A DNA stretch of 64,000 nucleotides from Afipia sp. Root123D2 (GTDB lineage Bacteria > Pseudomonadota > Alphaproteobacteria > Rhizobiales > Xanthobacteraceae): the NCBI RefSeq assembly GCF_001425835.1, contig NZ_LMDP01000002.1, positions 900,828-964,827 of the forward strand. The letters are read 5' to 3'. Of the stretch, positions 9,423-16,633 are shown piece after piece. The position numbers and the translations under genes are program-made. The notes under the pieces were generated by a model, which was not told where the DNA came from, did not search any database, and saw only the letters and a program-made list of their open reading frames with translations. Numbering within the stretch: the stretch's first letter is position 1; each line of letters begins with the position of its first letter.

Positions 9423-10139
9423 ATGCGCCACTCCACAACCGACCGACTGTCCGCAACACACGGCTGGCTGCGCGCCCTGCGCCTCGCCGCCGTCATGCTC
9501 GGCGTCGGCCTGCTGGTCTCGGCGACCACCGCCCGCGCCCAGGATGACGAAGACCAGCCCGACGAAAGCTTCGAGGCGGGCATCATCAAGAACATCATGC
9601 ACGGCCTCGGCGGCAAGTCGGTCGAGGACCGCGGCATCAATTATCGCGAACGCTCCCCGCTGGTGGTGCCGTCGAACGTCACCGCTCTGCCGCCGCCGGA
9701 AACCGGCAAGCCGAAGCTCGCGCCGAACTGGCCGAAGGATCCCGACGAGATCGCGCGCAAGGAAGCGATCGAAGCCAACCGCAAGCCGCTGCCCGACGAG
9801 CGCGAGGCGGCGCGTCCGCTGACCCCGAGCGAACTGAACATCAAGCCGGCGCGCAAGCGGCGCACCGTCGCCGACACCGGCCCCGACGATGCGCGCGACT
9901 ACAACAATCACCTGCTCAGCCCGAGCCAGCTCGGCTTCACCAACGGCATGTTCTCGAAGATGTTCGGCGGCACCAACGTCGAAACCGCGCCCTTCAAGGG
10001 CGAGCCGGACCGCGAAACGCTGACCGAACCGCCGGCCGGCTACCAGACGCCATCGCCGAACTACGCCTATGGCAGCGGCCCGATGAAGCCGCTGAACGGC
10101 GTGTACGATCCCGCGAGCGGCAAATACGGCGACCAGTAA
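9423..10139 (+). CDS. Secreted protein with a BamC/BamF-like motif (DUF3035-like)
   Basis: The protein has 238 residues. A Sec signal peptide with hydrophobic core (about 19-36) ends in TTARA before QDDED. The mature part is acidic, proline-rich and probably extended. It contains RERSPLVVPSNVTALPPPE, which recalls the PLVVPP motif of the BamC/BamF (DUF3035) accessory lipoproteins of the outer-membrane assembly machine. No lipobox cysteine is present, so it would be soluble in the periplasm or held by partners. It lies between lspA and the M16 peptidase pair, an envelope-related setting. The Bam link is inference from one short motif. Confidence 0.7.
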   Translation: MRHSTTDRLSATHGWLRALRLAAVMLGVGLLVSATTARAQDDEDQPDESFEAGIIKNIMHGLGGKSVEDRGINYRERSPLVVPSNVTALPPPETGKPKLAPNWPKDPDEIARKEAIEANRKPLPDEREAARPLTPSELNIKPARKRRTVADTGPDDARDYNNHLLSPSQLGFTNGMFSKMFGGTNVETAPFKGEPDRETLTEPPAGYQTPSPNYAYGSGPMKPLNGVYDPASGKYGDQ

Positions 10140-10274
10140 GCCGGTCTTGCGCGAGGCGACCCGCCGCCTTGCCCGCCGTTCCGCGACTCTTTTACCGCGA
10201 TCAGATCGCACGATGATCGTCAGGTCCTGAACGCGATGTCGTGCCGGACGATTCGAGGAGTCGACAGACAGATC

Positions 10275-11684
10275 ATGACACCGACCTTCCGCATGTCTTT
10301 ACGCGCCATGTCCCGCCGCGCCACGGCGACCGGCCTGATGCTCGCCGCAACGCTGCTCACGGCACCCGCGCTCGCCGCATCTTCCGCGACCGCCGAACGC
10401 CCGGCCACCTTCACCCTCGACAACGGACTTCAGGTCGTCGTCATTCCCGATCACCGCACGCCGGTGGCGACCCAGATGATCTGGTACAAGGTCGGCTCCG
10501 CCGACGAGACGCCCGGCAAATCCGGCCTCGCGCACTTCCTCGAGCATCTGATGTTCAAGGGCACCAAGGCGCACCCGGCCGGCGAGTTCTCGCAAAGCGT
10601 GGTGCGCTCCGGGGGCAACGAGAACGCCTTCACCTCGCGCGACTACACCGCCTATTACCAGAGCGTGCCGCGCGACAAACTCGAATCGATGATGGCGTTC
10701 GAGGCCGACCGCATGACCGGCCTCGTGCTCAAGGACGAGAACGTGCTGCCCGAGCGCGACGTGGTGCTCGAGGAATACAACATGCGCGTCGCCAACAGCC
10801 CGGAAGCGCGGCTCGGCGAGCAGATCATGGCGGCGCTGTATCTCAACAATCCCTACGGCCGCCCGGTGATCGGCTGGCGTTCGGAAATCGAGAAGCTCAA
10901 CCGCGAGGACGCGCTGGCGTTCTACAAGCGGTTCTACGCGCCGAACAACGCCACGCTGGTGATCGCCGGCGACGTTACCGTGCAGGACATCCGTCCGGCC
11001 ATTGAAGCGACCTACGGCAAGATTCCGGCCCAACCCGGCATTCCCGCCAAGCGCATCCGCCCGCAGGAGCCGCCGCCGGCCGGCCCGCGCACCGTCACCC
11101 TCGCCGATCCGCGCGTCGAACAGCCGAGCCTGCAACGCTATTATCTGGTGCCCTCGGCGCTCACCGCCGCCCATGGCGAGAGCGAGGCGCTGGAGGTGCT
11201 GGCGCAACTGCTCGGCAGCGGCAGCAATGCCTATCTCTATCGCGCGCTGGTGGTCGACAAGCCGCTCGCGGTCAGCGCCGGTGCCTGGTACCAGGGCACA
11301 TCGATCGACGAGACCCAGTTCGCCATTTCGGCCTCGCCCAAGCCGGGCGTGACCTTCGCGCAGCTCGAACAGGTCATCGAGAGCACGATCGCCAAGGTCG
11401 CCGATCATCCGATTCCCGCCGAGGATCTCGAACGCGCCAAAACCCAGCTGATCGCCGAAGCGGTCTACGCGCGCGACAGCCAGAGCACGCTGGCGCGCTG
11501 GTTCGGCGGCGCCGTCACAGTCGGCCTCACCGTCGACAACATCCAGAACTGGCCGGACCGCATCCGCGCCGTCACCGCGCAGCAGGTCAGCGACGCCGCG
11601 AAAAAGTTGCTCGACAACAAACGCTCGGTCACCGGTTATCTGATCAAGGACGAAGCGCGCAAGCGCGAGGAGAAGCGCTCGTGA
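10275..11684 (+). CDS. M16 family zinc peptidase, catalytic subunit (secreted)
   Basis: I start the gene at ATG 10275; an in-frame ATG at 10236 would add 13 residues before the signal sequence. A signal peptide (about 1-35, ending APALAA) precedes an M16 domain with the inverted zinc site HFLEH (H87, E90, H91) and the downstream acidic stretch ERDVVLEEYNMR, so it should be active. M16 peptidases act as pairs of homologous halves. This gene overlaps the next, which lacks the zinc site, by the 4-base GTGA, implying coupled translation and a heterodimer. The probable location is the periplasm and the probable substrates are small peptides. No specific target can be named. Confidence 0.93.
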   Translation: MTPTFRMSLRAMSRRATATGLMLAATLLTAPALAASSATAERPATFTLDNGLQVVVIPDHRTPVATQMIWYKVGSADETPGKSGLAHFLEHLMFKGTKAHPAGEFSQSVVRSGGNENAFTSRDYTAYYQSVPRDKLESMMAFEADRMTGLVLKDENVLPERDVVLEEYNMRVANSPEARLGEQIMAALYLNNPYGRPVIGWRSEIEKLNREDALAFYKRFYAPNNATLVIAGDVTVQDIRPAIEATYGKIPAQPGIPAKRIRPQEPPPAGPRTVTLADPRVEQPSLQRYYLVPSALTAAHGESEALEVLAQLLGSGSNAYLYRALVVDKPLAVSAGAWYQGTSIDETQFAISASPKPGVTFAQLEQVIESTIAKVADHPIPAEDLERAKTQLIAEAVYARDSQSTLARWFGGAVTVGLTVDNIQNWPDRIRAVTAQQVSDAAKKLLDNKRSVTGYLIKDEARKREEKRS

Positions 11685-13069
11685 CCGTTCGCCATTTCAC
11701 ACGCCGCGCTGCGCTCAGCGCCATCGCCGCCACCGCCGCCGCTCTCGGCACGCTTCATCTCGCGCCGACCCCCGCGCACGCCGCGACCAATATCCAGCGC
11801 GTGGTGTCGCCCGGCGGCATCGAGGCCTGGTTCGTGCAGGACGCCACCGTGCCGCTGGTCGCGATCCAGTTCGCCTTCACCGGCGGCAGCGCGCAGGACC
11901 CCGCCGGCAAGCCGGGTGTCGCCAATTTCGCCGCCAGCATGCTCGACGAAGGCGCCGGGGATCTCGACTCCAGCGCCTATCACGAGCGTCTCGAGCGCCG
12001 CGCCATTCAGCTCAACTTCAACGTCAGCCGCGATTACGTGCGCGGATCGCTGAAAATGCTGAAGGAGAACAGCGACGAGGCTTTCGATTTGCTGCGCCGC
12101 GCGCTGACCTCGGCGCGCTTCGATGACGAACCGATGGTGCGGATCCGCTCGCAGCTGCTCTCGATTGTGCGGCGGTCCTCGACCAATCCGAACTCGATCG
12201 CCCATCGCGAATTCTGGGCCAACGCCTATCCCGGCCACCCTTACGCGCGGGAGACCACCGGCACCCTCGAAAGCCTGCCAACCATCGAAGCCGCCGATCT
12301 CAAGGCTTACGTGCGGCACGCCTTCGCCCGCGACAATGTGAAGATCGCCGTGGTCGGCGACATCGACGCCGAGCATGTCGGCAAGCTGCTCGACATCGCG
12401 TTCGGCGGCCTGCCCGCAAAAGCGCAGCTTGCGCCGGTGCCCGACGCCAAATTCGTCACGACGCCGAAGCAGGTGTTCCTTCCGCTCGATGTGCCGCAAA
12501 CCGCGATCATGTTCGGCGGCCCCGGCATCAAGCGCGCGGATCCCGATTTCATGGCGGCCTATATCGTCAACCACGTGCTCGGCGGCGGCTCGCTGTCCGG
12601 ACGGCTCTATCACGAGGTGCGCGAGAAGCGCGGCCTCGCTTATTCGGTGTCGGAATCGCTGTCGTGGATGCAGCACGCCGACCAGTTCATCGGCGCCACC
12701 GCGACCCGCACCGACAAGGCCGATGAAGCCGTGGCGACCATCGCGGGCGAACTGCGCCGCATGAGCGAGCAGGGCCCGACGCAGGAAGAACTCGACGGCG
12801 CCAAGTCCTATCTCAAGGGGGCGCAGATGCTGTCGCTCGATTCCTCGACCAAGATCGCCGGCGCGCTGGTGCAGTATCAGCTCGACAATCTCGGCATCGA
12901 CTACATTCAGCGCCGCCCGGCGATCATCGACGCGGTGACGCTCGACGACGCGAAACGCGTCGCGAAACGGATCTGGGGCCAGGGCCTGTTGTCGGTCAGC
13001 GTCGGCCGCGCGGTGCAGGCGACGGCGCAGACCGCGCCGGTGGCGCCAGCGGCCAAGGCGCAGAACTGA
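11681..13069 (+). CDS. M16 family peptidase-like protein, non-catalytic subunit (secreted)
   Basis: The protein has 462 residues with a Tat-like or Sec signal (FTRRAALSA ... PAHA, about 1-34). In place of HxxEH it has VANFAASMLDEG, so zinc cannot be bound as in active M16 enzymes. It keeps the C-terminal RLYHEVREKRGLAYSV stretch, which supplies substrate-binding Arg and Tyr in the family. It starts with GTG 11681, sharing GTGA with the stop of the active subunit. The architecture fits an alpha/beta M16 pair such as mitochondrial processing peptidase or the two-gene periplasmic pairs of Proteobacteria. Confidence 0.92.
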   Translation: MTVRHFTRRAALSAIAATAAALGTLHLAPTPAHAATNIQRVVSPGGIEAWFVQDATVPLVAIQFAFTGGSAQDPAGKPGVANFAASMLDEGAGDLDSSAYHERLERRAIQLNFNVSRDYVRGSLKMLKENSDEAFDLLRRALTSARFDDEPMVRIRSQLLSIVRRSSTNPNSIAHREFWANAYPGHPYARETTGTLESLPTIEAADLKAYVRHAFARDNVKIAVVGDIDAEHVGKLLDIAFGGLPAKAQLAPVPDAKFVTTPKQVFLPLDVPQTAIMFGGPGIKRADPDFMAAYIVNHVLGGGSLSGRLYHEVREKRGLAYSVSESLSWMQHADQFIGATATRTDKADEAVATIAGELRRMSEQGPTQEELDGAKSYLKGAQMLSLDSSTKIAGALVQYQLDNLGIDYIQRRPAIIDAVTLDDAKRVAKRIWGQGLLSVSVGRAVQATAQTAPVAPAAKAQN

Positions 13070-13084
13070 GCCGGAGCAGGCGCC

Positions 13085-13300
13085 ATGGTGTTCCGGATCC
13101 TGCTTGAGCGCGAGGCGGAGAAAGCGGCGGCCGCCAAGGCTGCGGCCAAAACCTCTGCCGAAACCTCTGTGACGGCTGCGCCCCAGACGCCCGCCGCTGC
13201 GGCCGACAGCGCAACGTCTGCAAGCGCCGCCGCCGCCGGCTCTCCCGATCCGGCCGCCCGCGACAGCGGTGCCGCGAGCAAATCCTCCGCAAGCGAGTAA
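13085..13300 (+). CDS. Small Ala/Ser-rich hypothetical protein
   Basis: A possible 71-residue ORF starts at ATG 13085, 15 bases after the M16 pair, with GGAG about 8 bases upstream. After FRILLEREAEKAAAAKAAAK it is almost entirely Ala, Ser, Pro and Thr. Such composition arises easily in GC-rich DNA, so it may not be translated. No family is recognised. Confidence 0.3.
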   Translation: MVFRILLEREAEKAAAAKAAAKTSAETSVTAAPQTPAAAADSATSASAAAAGSPDPAARDSGAASKSSASE

Positions 13301-13349
13301 GATGGCGCGCTGATTCCCGATGGCCGGGAATCTCATGCCCTGGTGCGCC

Positions 13350-13769
13350 ATGCTGCGGATCACCCGCACGATCGTCCTCGACGAGAACGACATCGACATC
13401 CAGTTCGTCCGCGCCTCCGGGCCGGGCGGGCAGAACGTCAACAAGCTCTCGACCGCGGCGCAACTGCGCTTCGACGCCAGACGTCTTGCAATGCCGGACG
13501 ACATGCAGACGCGCCTCGCGACGCTCGCGGGCCAGCGCATGACCAAGGACGGCGTCATCGTCATTCACGCCCAGAGATTCCGCACTCAGGAGCGCAACCG
13601 CGCCGACGCCATCGACCGGCTGCTGGAACTGCTGCGCGAGGCGGCGGTGCGCCCGAAGCCGCGCCGTGCGACGCGGCCGACCCTCGGCTCGAAGATGCGC
13701 CGCCTCGAGGGCAAGAAGCGCCGCAGCGATGTCAAATCGAAACGTGGCGGCGGACGGTTTGAGGATTAG
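13350..13769 (+). CDS. arfB: Peptidyl-tRNA hydrolase ArfB (YaeJ), ribosome rescue
   Basis: A 139-residue protein with the class I release-factor catalytic motif GGQ (G26-G27-Q28 in ASGPGGQNVNK) and no stop-codon recognition domain. A strongly basic C-terminal tail (RRLEGKKRRSDVKSKR) is the part that enters the empty mRNA channel in ArfB. It releases nascent chains from stalled non-stop ribosomes. ATG 13350 (MLRITRTIVLDE) fits the family start. The upstream in-frame ATG 13320 would add ten residues with no family match. Confidence 0.92.
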   Translation: MLRITRTIVLDENDIDIQFVRASGPGGQNVNKLSTAAQLRFDARRLAMPDDMQTRLATLAGQRMTKDGVIVIHAQRFRTQERNRADAIDRLLELLREAAVRPKPRRATRPTLGSKMRRLEGKKRRSDVKSKRGGGRFED

Positions 13770-13788
13770 GGTGATTGATGCGCTCTTT

Positions 13789-13936
13789 CTCTCCCTCCCC
13801 CTTGCGGGGAGGGTCGGTTGAGCGAAGCGAGACCGGGGTGGGGGCTCACCTAGCATCGACGTTCCACATACCCCCACCCGGTGCATCGTTCGCTGCGCTC
13901 TCGACGCACCACCCTCCCCACAAGGGGGAGGGAGGG
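13789..13936. repeat. Inverted pair of 'ctccctcccccttgcggggagggt' repeats
   Basis: CTCCCTCCCCCTTGCGGGGA near 13791 and CTCCCCACAAGGGGGAGGGA near 13914 face each other. Between them are GAGCGAAGCGAGACCGGGGT and its near-inverse. It lies between arfB and mutL and has the same layout as the element at 5240. Confidence 0.8.
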
Positions 13937-13994
13937 GTGATTTGCCCGCCAAAACTTCCTAAATTGCCCCCTCATCATCGAGTCGCTTAAATCC

Positions 13995-15809
13995 ATGCCT
14001 GTCCGCCAGCTTCCCGAACAGATCGTCAACCGCATCGCCGCCGGCGAAGTGGTGGAGCGGCCCGCCAGCGCGGTGAAGGAACTGGTCGAGAACGCGATCG
14101 ACGCAGGCGCGACGCGGATCGACATTTTCACCGAAGGCGGCGGCCGGCGGCGCATCGCCATCACCGACGACGGCGCGGGCATGACGCACGGCGACCTTGC
14201 GCTTGCGGTCGACCGCCACGCCACCTCGAAACTCGACGACGAGGATCTGCTGCGCATCCGCACGCTCGGCTTTCGCGGCGAAGCGCTGCCCTCGATCGGC
14301 GCGGTGGCCCGGCTCGCGATCACCACGCGCCACGCCAGCGAGCCGCACGCCTGGGCGCTCAATGTCGACGGCGGCGTCAAATCTCCGATCGTGCCCGCCG
14401 CGCTGTCGTCGGGCACCCGCGTCGAGGCCGCCGATCTGTTTTACGCGACACCGGCGCGGCTGAAGTTTCTCAAGACCGACCGCACCGAGGCCGAGGCGAT
14501 CCGCGAGGTGGTGCGCCGTCTCGCGATGGCGCGGCCCGACATCGCGTTCTCTCTCGCGGGCGAAGAACGCGCGCCGGTGACGTGGGCGGCGGCGCTGCCC
14601 GGCGCGCCGGGGCGGCTGACGCGGCTCGGCGACATCCTGGGCGCGGATTTTCGCGCCAGCGCCATCGAGGTGCGATCCGAACGCGAAGGCGTCAGCGTCG
14701 AGGGCTTCGCCGCCGCACCGTCGCTGACCAAAGCGAACGCGCTCGGGCAATACCTGTTCGTCAACGGCCGCCCGGTGCGCGACAAGCTCATTCTCGGCGC
14801 GGTACGCGCCGCCTATTCCGACTATCTGCCGCGCGACCGTCATCCGGTGGTGGCGCTGTTCGTTACGCTCGATACGCAGGAGGTCGACGCCAACGTCCAT
14901 CCGGCGAAAACCGAAGTGCGTTTCCGCAACGCGGGGCTGGTGCGTGCGCTGATCATTCACGCATTGAAAGACGGCCTCGCCCGCGAGGGACGAAGGACGG
15001 CGGCGAATTCGGGTGGCGCGGCGATCATGGCATTCCGCCCCAACAACCCGCTGCCGCGCGGCAACTGGGACTGGCAGCGCTCGCCGAACGCGCCCGCCAA
15101 TTTTGACGGCGGCGCCGCGCCGGCGTTCACATCGAACGTGTTCGCCGAGGCGGCGCAGGCCGCATTCGACACCGGCGCGCCATCCGCCGACGTGCGCTTC
15201 AACGAGACGCCGGCATCCGACCTGCTCGACCGCCCGCTCGGCGCGGCGCGCACGCAGATCCATGAGACCTACATCGTGTCGCAGACCCGCGACGGGCTTG
15301 TGGTGGTCGATCAGCACGCCGCCCATGAGCGCATCGTCTATGAGCGCCTCAAGGCGTCGATGGCGCGCGACGGCGTGCAGCGCCAGATGCTGCTGATCCC
15401 CGAGATCGTCGAAATGGACGAGGCGACGGTGGAGAAGCTGATCGCGCGCGCGGACGAACTGGAAAATTTCGGCCTCGTCATCGAATCCTTCGGCCCCGGC
15501 GCGGTGGCAGTGCGCGAGACGCCGTCGCTGCTCGGCAAGACCAACGCCGCAGGCCTGCTGCGCGATCTCGCCGAGCACATGGCGGAATGGGACGAAGCGC
15601 TGCCGCTGGAACGCCGTCTGCTGCATGTCGCCGCGACGATGGCGTGCCACGGCTCGGTGCGCGCCGGGCGCATCCTCAAGCCCGAGGAAATGAACGCGCT
15701 GCTGCGCGAGATGGAATCGACGCCGAACTCCGGCCAGTGCAACCACGGCCGCCCGACCTATGTCGAACTGAAACTCGCGGATATCGAGAAGCTGTTCGGG
15801 CGAAGGTGA
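13995..15809 (+). CDS. mutL: DNA mismatch repair protein MutL
   Basis: The protein has 604 residues. The N-terminal GHKL ATPase shows QIVNRIAAGEVVERP, ELVENAIDAGA (ATP/Mg2+ Asn and Glu), DDGAGM and TLGFRGEALPSIG. The C-terminal dimerisation domain carries the endonuclease motif DQHA-x2-E-x4-E (starting at about residue 439), plus CHGSVRAG and GQCNHGRPT. This is the nicking MutL type found where MutH is absent. It couples MutS mismatch recognition to strand incision. ATG 13995 fits the usual MxxRQLPEQIVNRI start. Confidence 0.97.
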   Translation: MPVRQLPEQIVNRIAAGEVVERPASAVKELVENAIDAGATRIDIFTEGGGRRRIAITDDGAGMTHGDLALAVDRHATSKLDDEDLLRIRTLGFRGEALPSIGAVARLAITTRHASEPHAWALNVDGGVKSPIVPAALSSGTRVEAADLFYATPARLKFLKTDRTEAEAIREVVRRLAMARPDIAFSLAGEERAPVTWAAALPGAPGRLTRLGDILGADFRASAIEVRSEREGVSVEGFAAAPSLTKANALGQYLFVNGRPVRDKLILGAVRAAYSDYLPRDRHPVVALFVTLDTQEVDANVHPAKTEVRFRNAGLVRALIIHALKDGLAREGRRTAANSGGAAIMAFRPNNPLPRGNWDWQRSPNAPANFDGGAAPAFTSNVFAEAAQAAFDTGAPSADVRFNETPASDLLDRPLGAARTQIHETYIVSQTRDGLVVVDQHAAHERIVYERLKASMARDGVQRQMLLIPEIVEMDEATVEKLIARADELENFGLVIESFGPGAVAVRETPSLLGKTNAAGLLRDLAEHMAEWDEALPLERRLLHVAATMACHGSVRAGRILKPEEMNALLREMESTPNSGQCNHGRPTYVELKLADIEKLFGRR

Positions 15810-15820
15810 GAGCTCTTTCT

Positions 15821-15900
15821 GTCATTGCCGGGCTTGACCCGGCAATCCATCGCTTTGAAAAATCATTTGATGGATGCGCGGGTCAAGCCCGCGCATGACA
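15821..15900. repeat. Inverted repeat of the 'cattgccgggcttgacccggcaatcc' family
   Basis: GTCATTGCCGGGCTTGACCC (15821) and ATGCGCGGGTCAAGCCCGCG (about 15873) form two hairpins facing each other in the short gap between the convergent mutL and rsmD. They may terminate both genes. Confidence 0.8.
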
Positions 15901-15902
15901 CT

Positions 15903-16466
15903 TCAGGAAGTACCGCCCGCCCTTAAAAACACGAACTCGGTCTCGTCATAGGCGCGGCGTTCGAGTTCATCGTAGCCTTCCGGCGCAACGAAGGCCGCCG
16001 TCGTCGATTCCTCGACCACCACCAGCGCGTCGGGCGCGAGCCACTTTCCTTCGCGCAATGACGCCAGCGCTTTCGGCGCCAGCCCCTGCCCATACGGCGG
16101 ATCGAGGAAGACAAGCGAAAACGGCTCCATCGGATGACACGGGCCGAGATTGGTGGCGTCGCGGCGATAGACCTTGGTCACGCCGCCAAGGCCCAGCGCC
16201 TCGACATTGTTGCGCAACAGCGCCCGCGCCTCGGCGCCATTGTCGACGAACAGCGCGAATGCCGCACCGCGCGACACCGCCTCGATGCCGAGCGCGCCGG
16301 TGCCGGCGAACAGGTCGAGCACCCGCGCGTTGTCGATCGGATTGCCGTAGGCGTGCATCAGGATGTTGAACAGCGACTCGCGCAGGCGATCCTGCGTCGG
16401 CCGGATGTCGTTCGACGACGGCGACGCGATGTTGCGGCCCCGCAGCCGCCCTCCCACCACGCGCAT
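15903..16466 (-). CDS. rsmD: 16S rRNA (guanine966-N2)-methyltransferase
   Basis: A 187-residue SAM-dependent methyltransferase. N-terminal MRVVGGRLRGR and RPTQDRLRESLFNIL are RsmD signatures. The SAM-binding motif is VLDLFAGTGALGIEA, and the catalytic amino-methylase motif is DPPY. It modifies G966 of 16S rRNA during 30S assembly. It lies about 170 bp downstream of the pseudouridine synthase gene on the same strand, with a repeat between, and convergent to mutL. Confidence 0.95.
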   Translation of the reverse strand: MRVVGGRLRGRNIASPSSNDIRPTQDRLRESLFNILMHAYGNPIDNARVLDLFAGTGALGIEAVSRGAAFALFVDNGAEARALLRNNVEALGLGGVTKVYRRDATNLGPCHPMEPFSLVFLDPPYGQGLAPKALASLREGKWLAPDALVVVEESTTAAFVAPEGYDELERRAYDETEFVFLRAGGTS

Positions 16467-16521
16467 CAGATCAACCCACCCGACAGTGCCGGTCCCTCAT
16501 GGTGAGGCACAACGAGAATCT

Positions 16522-16590
16522 CGTCATGCCCGGCCTTGAAACACTCGACCACAAAAGTCGTGGATGGCCGGGTCAAGCCCGGCCATGACA
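16522..16590. repeat. Palindromic repeat between rluB and rsmD
   Basis: TCGTCATGCCCGGCCTTGAA and GGCCGGGTCAAGCCCGGCCA form inverted arms flanking about 30 bp. It belongs to the cattgccgggctt family. Confidence 0.7.
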
Positions 16591-16633
16591 ACTCTGCGTA
16601 AACCGCAATTCCCGCACCCATCGACGATCTCAC

